From Eubacteriales bacterium (GTDB taxonomy: Bacteria > Bacillota > Clostridia > Oscillospirales > Butyricicoccaceae), in NCBI GenBank assembly GCA_030539335.1, contig JAUNSG010000001.1:294931-358930 (forward strand): a stretch of DNA of 64,000 nt. Direction: 5' to 3'. A program made the position numbers and the translations under genes. The notes beneath the pieces were generated by a model. It ran no database searches. It was not told the DNA's origin and saw only the letters and a list, made by a program, of their open reading frames with translations. Position 1 is the stretch's first letter. Each line of letters begins with the position of its first letter. Shown in pieces: positions 1-7,004 of this stretch.

Positions 1-308
1 CTCTCTTTGTATCCCTTCTTCTGTTTGGCTTGGGCGTATTCCATGCGATACTCAGCTTTGGCATCGGGCTCTCGCGCCGGGACAAGCTGGAACTGCTGGA
101 CGAGAGAAATCAGGCCATCTCCCTGCGTACGGCGCAAACAACCCTGCGCATCACACAGCTTTTGATCTTTCCGCTCCTCCTTCTGCTGCAATGGACCAAT
201 CATCCGCCGGAATCCACATGGGCGCCGGGCGCCGGATTGCTGTTTCTCCTGGCAATCTCCATCCTGGTCGAGCGCATTGCACACCGATATTATGAAAAAC
301 ATATCTAA
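1..308 (+). CDS. C-terminal part of a small membrane protein (5' truncated by window edge)
   Basis: The reading frame is already open at the left edge, so the gene starts upstream. The visible part has a hydrophobic start, a charged segment (RRDKLELLDERNQAISLRT, residues about 18-36 of the visible part), then two hydrophobic stretches separated by a short polar loop and a basic end (YYEKHI). A DERNxxI-type motif between membrane segments is seen in several small uncharacterised Firmicute membrane proteins. I cannot assign a family or function. No gene follows on the same strand for almost 3 kb. Confidence 0.6.
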   Translation, partial: LFVSLLLFGLGVFHAILSFGIGLSRRDKLELLDERNQAISLRTAQTTLRITQLLIFPLLLLLQWTNHPPESTWAPGAGLLFLLAISILVERIAHRYYEKHI

Positions 309-367
309 ACCGCACAGCAGGCGACGGAAATTCTCCGCCGCCTGTTCTCTTCTTATCCGTTCCGGCA

Positions 368-606
368 TTATGAACGTTCTCGTTCCACACAAAACGCGGT
401 CACAGAAATATATTCCTGTCCATCAATGGTATAGGTAATCGTGAGAGAACAAATACTGTAGATTGGTTCACCGAAACCATCCGTGCCGTGTGTGTGATCG
501 TCAAACGCAAAATAGTATCCTTTTCCGGTAATTCCACCGAGTCGGCATACTCTTTGATAAGGATTTCCGGGGAAGCATCCGGCGTAATATTTTCAAAAAA
601 GCTGTC
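368..606 (-). pseudogene. Frameshifted protein remnant downstream of the GNAT gene
   Basis: On the minus strand two overlapping frames together read like one protein tail. Positions 606 to about 525 give DSFFENITPDASPEILIKEY. A shift of one base near 515-525 then gives GKGYYFAFDDHTHGTDGFGE, which runs on to a stop at 368-370 (ending CVERERS). Neither half has a start codon or ribosome-binding site, and a stop lies directly upstream of the first half. The protein-like composition and the clean handover between frames suggest a decayed gene of unknown family. It fills most of the 310-620 gap. A single sequencing error would not explain the missing 5' end. Confidence 0.5.
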
Positions 607-620
607 TTAAAACACCAATT

Positions 621-1130
621 TCACAGCCGATATTCCATCACAAAATCATCCATGAAAAATCCATTGCCGATGTCGTTCTTCTCCTCGCGGATTTTCCGGA
701 ATCCCAAGTGTTCATAAATCGCGATCACATCCGTATTGTCCCGATTCACGTTGAGGAAAATCGCCGGGAGCTTCTGCCTTCGTGCTTCATCGCAGACAAA
801 CGCATGCATCTGCTGCGCCAGATGATGGCCACGCCATTCCTGCGCGATATAGAATTTGCTCAGGTACAGCTTTTCGTCCCTGAGCAGAAAGGCGAGAAAT
901 CCTGCCGCCTGACCGTCTGCCATGACCCAGTAGTACCGATAGCCCTCCTGCAATTGCTGTCGGATCGCTCTCGGCGTCTGAAAGCGCTGAAGCATATAGT
1001 CGTTCTGCTCCGTCCCAATAATGGAATCAAAATGCTGCCGGACAATCCGTGTCGCGAGCCGCGACAAATTGCCGATCTCGTCGGCCTCTGTCGCACGAAC
1101 CGGCAGAATCTCTGCTTTTATGTAATCCAA
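621..1130 (-). CDS. GNAT-family N-acetyltransferase
   Basis: A 169-residue protein with the GNAT fold pattern: an N-terminal beta-alpha start (ILPVRATEADEIGNLSRLA), a central strand (YYWVMADGQAAGFLAF), then the acetyl-CoA site region (YLSKFYIAQEWRGHHLAQQM, a Q/RxxGxG/A-type loop), and the C-terminal signature with an Asn and Tyr (FLNVNRDNTDVIAIYEHLGF) followed by a RKIREE strand. It probably acetylates a small amine or protein N-terminus; the substrate is not predictable. The start is TTG at 1130, preceded by GAGAGGGAC, and lies 13 bases after the coaX stop, so the two are probably co-transcribed. Confidence 0.85.
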   Translation of the reverse strand: MDYIKAEILPVRATEADEIGNLSRLATRIVRQHFDSIIGTEQNDYMLQRFQTPRAIRQQLQEGYRYYWVMADGQAAGFLAFLLRDEKLYLSKFYIAQEWRGHHLAQQMHAFVCDEARRQKLPAIFLNVNRDNTDVIAIYEHLGFRKIREEKNDIGNGFFMDDFVMEYRL

Positions 1131-1143
1131 GTTTGTGTCCCTC

Positions 1144-1914
1144 TCATCTCTTCTTATTCTTCTCCCAGATTTTTTGCAGTCCCATCAACGCCAGATACGG
1201 CTCCTCAGCGACGGTTTCCTGCATCAGCCCTGCAACCATGCCGGCATACGGTCCCGTGAGATACACGGTCAATTCCTCGCCCAGTTGTGTCCGCAGTCTC
1301 CCTATCATACCATCCACCATGCACGCGGCGCCATACAGTACACCGGATGAGATGGCGTCCATGGTATTTTTGCCGATCAATGGGACAGAACGATCCAGGA
1401 CCACCGAAGGAAGCTGTGCCGCCTGCGCACGAAGCGCCTCCAGTCCCAGACGGACACCCGGCGCAATCGCAGTCCCGACCATCACCCCCCGGCCGTCCAC
1501 CGCCGTAAACGTCGTCGCGGTTCCCATGTCCACGACAGCACATGGAAGCTGTCCGCGCGCGACAGCCTCCACCGCCAAACAGACCAAATCACTGCCGACC
1601 AGATGCGGATGGTCAATCTTCATATTGAGTCCGGTTTTGACTCCCGCTGAAACACTGGTTACCGGACAATGGAACAGCGTTTCCACTGCCTGACGCAGCA
1701 CGGAGCTCAGCGCCGGAACGACCGAGCAGAGGATCGCTCCGCCAATCTGCCTCCGGTCCACGGAGTGCAGCCGCAGGACGTCCGCGATCGAGCAGGCGTA
1801 CTGATCCGCTGTGTGCCGCGGTTCGGTCGCCAATCGTGTGACGACTTCCAATTCTCCCCGACGGAAGCATCCGATGGTGATAAACGTATTTTGCGCGTTG
1901 ATTGCAAGCAGCAT
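1144..1914 (-). CDS. coaX: Type III pantothenate kinase (divergent N-terminal motif)
   Basis: The protein has 256 residues, the usual CoaX length. CoaX phosphorylates pantothenate in the first step of coenzyme A synthesis. Diagnostic features are the phosphate-binding strand DMGTATTF (residues 129-136), GAILCSVVPAL near residue 59, and the C-terminal IGKNTMDAISSGVLYG. The start at 1914 is chosen because AGGAG lies about 9 bases upstream; a longer frame to 1971 lacks family similarity. The N-terminal motif normally reading DxGNT is NAQNT here, and the GADR motif is GSDL, so two normally conserved positions are changed while the catalytic Asp of the second motif is kept. The upstream membrane-protein frame overlaps this gene by about 300 bases. 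Confidence 0.88.
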   Translation of the reverse strand: MLLAINAQNTFITIGCFRRGELEVVTRLATEPRHTADQYACSIADVLRLHSVDRRQIGGAILCSVVPALSSVLRQAVETLFHCPVTSVSAGVKTGLNMKIDHPHLVGSDLVCLAVEAVARGQLPCAVVDMGTATTFTAVDGRGVMVGTAIAPGVRLGLEALRAQAAQLPSVVLDRSVPLIGKNTMDAISSGVLYGAACMVDGMIGRLRTQLGEELTVYLTGPYAGMVAGLMQETVAEEPYLALMGLQKIWEKNKKR

Positions 1915-2332
1915 GTCTTCTCTCTCCTGTTCTGTTTCGTTGTTGTCCGTCCGCGCACAGATAGTCGGCAAAAAACATCAGCGGACCGCTCAGCAGGAAC
2001 CAGAACGTGCTGTACCGCGCACAGATCTGCCCCGCCAGATTGAAATGCTCCGCCGAATAATCCCATACCTCCATATGCAGCCCCAAATTAAAAATGCAGC
2101 CAAACAGCAGCTCTACGGAGGTAATGATGCCCGATCCGACCGCACAGCGCAGCACCAAACTGCGCTCTTCCAGGCGCTGGGAGGCATCCCCCAACAGACC
2201 AAAGCACAGTCCGCCCGCCAGCGCCATCGACCAATGCGACCATCCCCGCCATAAAATCTCCAGCAGCGGATAGCCCCAGCTTCCCAATGCGACAAGTGTC
2301 GCCGTTTTTTCTAATTGTTTCATTCGCTTCAC
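1613..2332 (-). CDS. Four-TM membrane protein (putative ABC-transporter/CmpB-like family) with long out-of-frame overlap into coaX
   Basis: The first 130 or so residues contain four hydrophobic segments (around residues 10-28, 35-51, 62-86 and 108-125) and the GSWGYPLLEILWRG motif typical of the small putative ABC_trans_CmpB-type membrane proteins of Clostridia. About 139 codons lie upstream of the coaX start. The frame then stays open for about 100 more codons inside coaX, giving a hydrophilic Arg/Gly/Ser-rich tail that looks like a shadow translation. Either the protein really has this tail or a frameshift removed the true end; no frame has an early stop here. The function is unknown, and membrane location is inferred from hydrophobicity. 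Confidence 0.65.
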   Translation of the reverse strand: MKRMKQLEKTATLVALGSWGYPLLEILWRGWSHWSMALAGGLCFGLLGDASQRLEERSLVLRCAVGSGIITSVELLFGCIFNLGLHMEVWDYSAEHFNLAGQICARYSTFWFLLSGPLMFFADYLCADGQQRNRTGERRHAACNQRAKYVYHHRMLPSGRIGSRHTIGDRTAAHSGSVRLLDRGRPAAALRGPEADWRSDPLLGRSGAELRAASGSGNAVPLSGNQCFSGSQNRTQYED

Positions 2333-2420
2333 CCGTTTTCAGCTTTTGCCTTCCGGGTGCATAATATACGAGCCAAAAAACGGATACTAAATCAAATAAA
2401 GAAAAAAAGGGGATGGCGTT

Positions 2421-2582
2421 ATGAAGCAGCACGGCAGCCTGTCCGCGCACTATGCGGACACCTGCGGCGAAATCATCTGTCCGCGGCAGCGGTTCCGTCC
2501 GGATGGACAGACCGTTCGGCTGCATCACGGGACACGGCGCGAACGCGGGGCGTGTTCCTCAGGCGCGGCTGAGCGCGTCTAG
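2421..2582 (+). CDS. Possible small 53-residue protein
   Basis: An ATG at 2421 follows a purine-rich AAAAAAAGGGGA sequence at suitable spacing and opens a 53-codon frame ending at 2580-2582. The product is polar and arginine-rich with three cysteines (TCGEIICPRQRF region) and has no domain I recognise. Its 3' end overlaps the convergent deoxyribosyltransferase gene by 24 bases. The ribosome-binding site is the main support. Chance is a real alternative in this moderately GC-rich DNA. Confidence 0.3.
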   Translation: MKQHGSLSAHYADTCGEIICPRQRFRPDGQTVRLHHGTRRERGACSSGAAERV

Positions 2583-3005
2583 GCAGTCCAAAAACGTGCC
2601 GCGCACGATATGGGACGGCTGGGCGATCATCAAATTGACCGGATAGCCGAAATTTTCCACCGAAAAGCCTGCGTCGTCCGTCTCGCCGAGGCGCTCCCGC
2701 ATCGGCGTGTCGTCGTCCAGATACCCCCAGATTTCCTTTCCCAGTGCGTGGGCATATCCAATTTCAAACGCGGTGCCGCTGTCCATCTCGTGACCGCGGA
2801 ACGGGTTCAGATTGGCAAGCACAATGTCTGCCTGCCGGATAAAGGCCAGATTTCCCTCAAAAATATCCTTTGGGTTGTCCGCCTCGTTGTCAAACGGATA
2901 CAGCCCGATAAAGCCGCGCTCCGCACAGGCAAGCTTCATGCGTGCGCCGCGCTGGACTGCATCCGGATAAAATACATCAAAACCAGCCAGATAAATGCGT
3001 TTCAT
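2559..3005 (-). CDS. Nucleoside 2-deoxyribosyltransferase
   Basis: A 148-residue protein of the NDT family, which moves deoxyribose between purine or pyrimidine bases by way of a catalytic glutamate. The family pattern is clear: MKRIYLAGFDVFYPDA at the N-terminus, RQADIVLANLNPFRGHEMDSGTA in the middle (Asp/Asn substrate residues and the E/D-S-GTAFE segment containing the catalytic Glu near residue 81), and GYAHALGKEIWGY. The length is typical. The start is supported by GGGAGG upstream of the ATG at 3005. It is divergent from hydF and probably acts in nucleoside salvage. Confidence 0.9.
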   Translation of the reverse strand: MKRIYLAGFDVFYPDAVQRGARMKLACAERGFIGLYPFDNEADNPKDIFEGNLAFIRQADIVLANLNPFRGHEMDSGTAFEIGYAHALGKEIWGYLDDDTPMRERLGETDDAGFSVENFGYPVNLMIAQPSHIVRGTFLDCLDALSRA

Positions 3006-3094
3006 AGGAATTCCCTCCCGATATTTCTGCTGTTATCGTATCATATCGCGCCCCGAAGCGCAAGATCGTCCCCTTTCCTACTCCTTTCGTGTTC

Positions 3095-3124
3095 TTTACT
3101 TTCCTGTCCCCTCTGTCGTATAAT
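3095..3124 (+). promoter_or_regulatory. Promoter of hydF
   Basis: A TTTACT box at 3095-3100 and a perfect TATAAT at 3119-3124 are separated by 18 bases. They lie about 35 bases upstream of the hydF start codon. Confidence 0.65.
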
Positions 3125-3157
3125 AGAACCAGTACATGTGACAGGAGGAACTTTCTC

Positions 3158-4360
3158 ATGGGAATGAACGATACACCGTCCTCGGAGCGCATCCATATCG
3201 GTATTTTCGGAAAGCGCAACGCCGGGAAATCCAGCTTAATTAACGCCCTGACCGGACAGGATCTGGCGATTGTCTCGGAGATCGCCGGTACCACAACCGA
3301 TCCGGTCTCCAAAGCAATGGAGCTTCTGCCGCTCGGTCCGGTTGTCCTGATCGACACACCGGGACTGGATGACGAAGGGGAGCTCGGCAAACAACGTGTG
3401 CGCAGCGCCAAGCGGGTCATGAACCGCTGTGACGCCGCTATCCTCGTCATCGATGGGCTGGAGGGCCTATGTCCGGTACATACGGACATCCTCAGCCTGT
3501 TCCGCAAAAAGAACATTCCCTATCTGGTTGTCCACAACAAAAACGACCTTGCCGCCCCATCCGCCCTGCCGGACAACGCCATGTCCGTCAGCGCTAAAAC
3601 CGGGGCGGGCATCTGGGAGCTAAAGGAACGCCTTTCCCGTCTGGTCATCGACCCGCATCATGGCCGCCGCCTGGTCGGTGATCTGCTCCAGCCGCACGAC
3701 ATCGCGGTTCTCGTCGTGCCGATTGATTCAGCGGCTCCCAAAGGGCGTTTGATCCTCCCGCAACAGCAGACCATCCGCGATGTGCTCGAATCCGGCGCCT
3801 ATTCCGTCGTCGTGCGCGAAAGTGAGCTTCCCGGCGCACTGGACAGCCTTGGCCGCAAACCGCGCATTGTCATCACGGACAGTCAGGCGTTTGGCTCGGT
3901 CTCCAAGGATACGCCGGAGGACATTCCGCTCACCTCGTTTTCCATCCTGATGGCACGCTACAAGGGCAATCTGACCGAAGCGGTGCGCGGTGTACGTGCG
4001 CTGGACACGGTGCAGGACGGCGACCGCATCCTGATCTCCGAAGGCTGTACCCATCACCGCCAATGCGATGACATCGGCACGGTCAAGCTGCCGCGCTGGA
4101 TCGAACAGTACACCGGCAAAAAGCTGGAATATGCGTTTACCAGCGGCGGTGAATTCCCGGAGGATCTCAGCCCGTATCACATGGTCATCCATTGCGGCGG
4201 CTGTATGCTCAACGAGCGCGAGATGAAATCCCGCATCGCACATGCCATCGACGAACAGATCCCGATGACCAATTACGGGATCGCCATTGCCTACATGCAC
4301 GGCATTCTGGCCCGTTCGGTCGCACCGTTTCCGAATATCGCGGCGCTGCTGAAACCGTAA
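3158..4360 (+). CDS. hydF: [FeFe]-hydrogenase H-cluster maturation GTPase HydF
   Basis: A 400-residue protein. HydF is the scaffold GTPase on which HydE and HydG build the diiron subcluster before transfer to apo-hydrogenase. The N-terminal GTPase domain has the P-loop GKRNAGKSS (residues 18-26), a TTTD switch, DTPGLDDEG, and NKND. The C-terminal cluster domain carries the HydF hallmark: Cys297 in a CTHH motif, then HCGGC with Cys346 and Cys349. The start at 3158 has an AGGAGGA site 10 bases upstream. hydE, hydG and the hydrogenase are not in this window. Neighbours include a radical SAM protein and a flavodoxin. Confidence 0.96.
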   Translation: MGMNDTPSSERIHIGIFGKRNAGKSSLINALTGQDLAIVSEIAGTTTDPVSKAMELLPLGPVVLIDTPGLDDEGELGKQRVRSAKRVMNRCDAAILVIDGLEGLCPVHTDILSLFRKKNIPYLVVHNKNDLAAPSALPDNAMSVSAKTGAGIWELKERLSRLVIDPHHGRRLVGDLLQPHDIAVLVVPIDSAAPKGRLILPQQQTIRDVLESGAYSVVVRESELPGALDSLGRKPRIVITDSQAFGSVSKDTPEDIPLTSFSILMARYKGNLTEAVRGVRALDTVQDGDRILISEGCTHHRQCDDIGTVKLPRWIEQYTGKKLEYAFTSGGEFPEDLSPYHMVIHCGGCMLNEREMKSRIAHAIDEQIPMTNYGIAIAYMHGILARSVAPFPNIAALLKP

Positions 4361-4371
4361 CCGACAAAATT

Positions 4372-4410
4372 CAGGCTCTGTGGACAACCGTCCACAGAGC
4401 CTGTTCTTTT
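4372..4410. terminator. Bidirectional terminator between hydF and the flavodoxin gene
   Basis: A perfect 14-bp stem (arms 4372-4385 and 4390-4403) with a 4-base loop is followed by a T-rich run on the plus strand. The convergent flavodoxin gene ends at 4415, so the hairpin can serve both. Confidence 0.85.
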
Positions 4411-4414
4411 GGTT

Positions 4415-4963
4415 TCATTTTTTGGGAACTTTTTCTGTATTCCCATCCAGATAGGCCAGAATGGGATGCAACGCGCCAAAATCCACAAAATCAACCGCTT
4501 GATGATGCGTTGCAAGAACCGCTTGTATCTCCGGCGTCTGTTTTTCCTCCGGAAGCGCTTTTGCCCTCCGATATGCCACCTGCATCATAGCTTTGTGGCC
4601 CAGGCTGAGCTTGCGATAATCCATGCCACCGCGCAAATGAAAAACCGGCGCCTTATCACAAAAGGCCTTCGGCAGCTGCTTTCGGACGGATCGCCGGATA
4701 TTCTCCACCCCTTCGGCATTGCTCCCATCGACCAAACCAACTGTAACCACAATCAATTCCGCCTGTTCCGATATGGTTTTTACCGTTGTTTTCAGTCCCT
4801 TTACCGAACCCGCATACAGTCCTCCCATATGGATGACCGTCTGATAGGGAGACAAATCCGCCTTCTCTCCGCTTCGTATCGCAGGGATTCCTGTTTGCCG
4901 CGACAATTCCTCCGCATAGCGCTGTGTTGTTCCATATTGGCTTCCATAAACAATAATTTCCAT
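4415..4963 (-). CDS. Flavodoxin-domain protein
   Basis: A 182-residue protein starting with a flavodoxin FMN-phosphate loop (MEIIVYGSQYGTTQRYAEEL, SxxGTT type), followed by DLSPYQTVIHMGGLYAGSVKG and a VVTVGLVDGS strand. This is the flavodoxin_5/HemG-like class of FMN proteins, some of which act as menaquinone-dependent oxidases or general redox carriers. The C-terminal third (YRKLSLGHKAMMQVAYRRA) is basic. It is divergent from the radical SAM gene and convergent with hydF. The electron partner is not visible from context. Confidence 0.8.
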   Translation of the reverse strand: MEIIVYGSQYGTTQRYAEELSRQTGIPAIRSGEKADLSPYQTVIHMGGLYAGSVKGLKTTVKTISEQAELIVVTVGLVDGSNAEGVENIRRSVRKQLPKAFCDKAPVFHLRGGMDYRKLSLGHKAMMQVAYRRAKALPEEKQTPEIQAVLATHHQAVDFVDFGALHPILAYLDGNTEKVPKK

Positions 4964-5077
4964 TCCGCTGTTCCCCCAAACTCCATATTCTTTCTATGGT
5001 ACAGTATACCACAAATATTCGCATTTTTCGGGCAAGTATGCTATACTGAGAAAAATTTTGTGGAAGGGGAAGATCGG

Positions 5078-5995
5078 ATGTATTCTTCCTGTAAGCTCTG
5101 TCCGCGGCAGTGCGGTGTCGACCGTGCGGCGGGAAAAATCGGATACTGTGGTACCGACAGCCGGATGCGTCTCGGCCTCGCCACGCTTCACCGCTGGGAG
5201 GAGCCCTGCCTCTCCGGCACACGTGGAGCCGGAACCGTATTCTTCTGCCATTGCTCCCTGCGCTGTGTGTTCTGTCAGAATTCCTCCATCAGTGGGCCGG
5301 AGGCTTCCGAGAGCGGCGTAATAACCACAGTCCCTGAACTGGCGGATACGTTTCTCTCATTACAGGAGAAAGGCGCGCACAACATCGATCTGGTGACGCC
5401 GACCCACTATGCCCCGTCGGTGGCAGAAGCGATCGGCCTCGCCCGCACGCGCGGTCTGACTATCCCGACCGTCTGGAACAGCAGCGGCTATGAGTGCGTG
5501 GACACGCTGCGCCGGCTTGACGGCTTGATCGACATCTATCTCCCGGATTTCAAATATTACAGCACCTATTATTCCGAGCGCTATTCCTCTGCCCCGGATT
5601 ATTTCGACATCGCCTGCGAGGCCATTGAGGAAATGCTGCGTCAGACCGGAGCGCCGGTCTTCGACCGCGATGGTATCTTGCAGCGCGGGACCATCCTCCG
5701 TCATCTCATGCTGCCCGGCCTGTCCGGCGACACCGAACAGCTTCTGCGCTATGCCTCCCGGCACTGGAAAGATCGTATTTTATTCAGTCTGATGCGGCAG
5801 TTCACGCCGCTGGCGGGTTTGGGACGTTTCCCTGAACTCAATCGAACGATTACAGACGAGGAATATGCCGCTGCCTGTGAAACCATGCAGGCGCTCGGCC
5901 TGGATGGCTGGCTGCAGGATTCCGAATCCATCAGCGAAAGCTTCATTCCGCTCTTCGACGGAACCGGTATTGGAGATCGGGCCAAAAATATCTGA
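5078..5995 (+). CDS. PflX-like radical SAM protein
   Basis: A 305-residue member of the COG1313 (PflX) group. The N-terminus has CKLCPRQCGVDRAAGKIGYC, a cysteine arrangement typical of this group. The radical SAM cluster motif CSLRCVFC (CxxxCxxC) lies near residues 63-70. Conserved segments IDLVTPTHY and NSSGYE, and the LPDFKYY strand, match the SAM-binding barrel. The family is named for resemblance to pyruvate formate-lyase activases, but its substrates are unknown. The start at 5078 is chosen from GAAGGGGAAG upstream; the frame is open a further 670 bases upstream without protein-like content. The next gene begins 64 bases downstream. Confidence 0.88.
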   Translation: MYSSCKLCPRQCGVDRAAGKIGYCGTDSRMRLGLATLHRWEEPCLSGTRGAGTVFFCHCSLRCVFCQNSSISGPEASESGVITTVPELADTFLSLQEKGAHNIDLVTPTHYAPSVAEAIGLARTRGLTIPTVWNSSGYECVDTLRRLDGLIDIYLPDFKYYSTYYSERYSSAPDYFDIACEAIEEMLRQTGAPVFDRDGILQRGTILRHLMLPGLSGDTEQLLRYASRHWKDRILFSLMRQFTPLAGLGRFPELNRTITDEEYAAACETMQALGLDGWLQDSESISESFIPLFDGTGIGDRAKNI

Positions 5996-6059
5996 TCGAT
6001 TCGACCAAGTTCGTTTGACTTCGCAGAACCGATTGATTACCATGTTCTGGGTGATATTT

Positions 6060-6875
6060 ATGAAGCGAAAATGGTACTATCCAACACCAATCCGTCTGGG
6101 TGTCGCCGTGCTGTGCGCCTCCTTCCTGGCAACCTACAGCACCGCAGTCGATCAGTCTGCCGCGGAAGTGGACGAGCCTATTGTGGGCGAGTTCCCCTCT
6201 TCCGAGCCGGGAGAAATCCATGAGACGATTTCCATTGTACTGGAGGAGGAAACCGACCGTGCGCTGCTGGAAACCCGCGCCGCCAGGTGGCAGCTTCGGC
6301 TCATCAACGCGGACAATCCCCTGCCGGAGGACTATGACCCCGATCTTGTCGACATTGGTGACGGCCTGCAATTCAATCGCACGGCCTCGGACAACTTATT
6401 GGACATGCTGCAGGCCGGACGTGCCGCCGGATATGATCTGGTCATCTGCTCCGCCTACCGCAGCAACGAACGTCAGCGAGAGCTATACAACAATCAGGTT
6501 GCCCAGCAGCTCGCCTCGGGAAAAAGCCAGGAGGAAGCCGAAGAAGCTGCCGTACATATCGTTGCCTATCCAGGCACTTCAGAGCACGCAAGTGGCCTTG
6601 CGGCGGATATTGTCACGCAGGAATACCTCGCAGAATATTCCAGTCTGACGAGCGGCTTTGAACAAACCGCGGCATTCCAGTGGCTCATGGAGCACTGCAC
6701 CGAATACGGCTTTATCCTCCGCTATCCGGAGGACAAGACCGAGATCACCGGCATCATCTATGAGCCGTGGCATTTCCGCTTTGTCGGGCAAACCGCTGCG
6801 AAGGAAATGACGGCATCCGGACTCTGTCTGGAGGAATACCTCGGACAAGCAGGGTCCACGGACGATCCAAACTAA
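6060..6875 (+). CDS. VanY-family D-alanyl-D-alanine carboxypeptidase
   Basis: A 271-residue secreted or membrane-anchored peptidase that trims the terminal D-Ala from peptidoglycan stem peptides. The N-terminus is basic with a hydrophobic segment (LGVAVLCASFLATYSTA), which fits a signal peptide or anchor. A 50-residue acidic linker follows. The peptidase domain shows SAYRSNERQ, the zinc motif SEHASGLAADI (SxHxxGxAxD) and EPWHFRF (ExWHxR). ATG at 6060 is taken as the start; ATG at 6042 in the same frame is an alternative that adds six residues. Confidence 0.9.
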   Translation: MKRKWYYPTPIRLGVAVLCASFLATYSTAVDQSAAEVDEPIVGEFPSSEPGEIHETISIVLEEETDRALLETRAARWQLRLINADNPLPEDYDPDLVDIGDGLQFNRTASDNLLDMLQAGRAAGYDLVICSAYRSNERQRELYNNQVAQQLASGKSQEEAEEAAVHIVAYPGTSEHASGLAADIVTQEYLAEYSSLTSGFEQTAAFQWLMEHCTEYGFILRYPEDKTEITGIIYEPWHFRFVGQTAAKEMTASGLCLEEYLGQAGSTDDPN

Positions 6876-6887
6876 ATGAACATTCCA

Positions 6888-6922
6888 AAGGCTCCCGGCC
6901 AGTGCACCGGGAGCTTTTGTTT
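6888..6922 (+). terminator. Terminator after the carboxypeptidase gene
   Basis: GGCTCCCGG and its complement CCGGGAGC flank a short loop and are followed by TTTTGTTTT on the plus strand. Confidence 0.8.
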
Positions 6923-6935
6923 TGCCGCATCCATT

Positions 6936-6970
6936 GAAAAAACGGGAGTCCGCCAAACGCGGACTCCCGT
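6936..6970 (-). terminator. Terminator of pckA
   Basis: A 12-bp perfect stem (6942-6953 with 6959-6970) has a 5-base loop. On the minus strand it is followed by a GTTTTTTC run. It lies 34 bases past the pckA stop. Confidence 0.85.
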
Positions 6971-7004
6971 CAATGGTTTTTATGACAATTTGTTCTGTCT
7001 CACA

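Noticed and set aside
1049..1693. 214-codon Ser/Pro-rich plus-strand frame
   Set aside because: Antisense to coaX with low-complexity composition typical of shadow frames.
4409..5077. Upstream extension of the radical SAM gene
   Set aside because: It runs antisense through the flavodoxin gene; the internal ATG at 5078 has a good ribosome-binding site and starts the conserved CxxC region.
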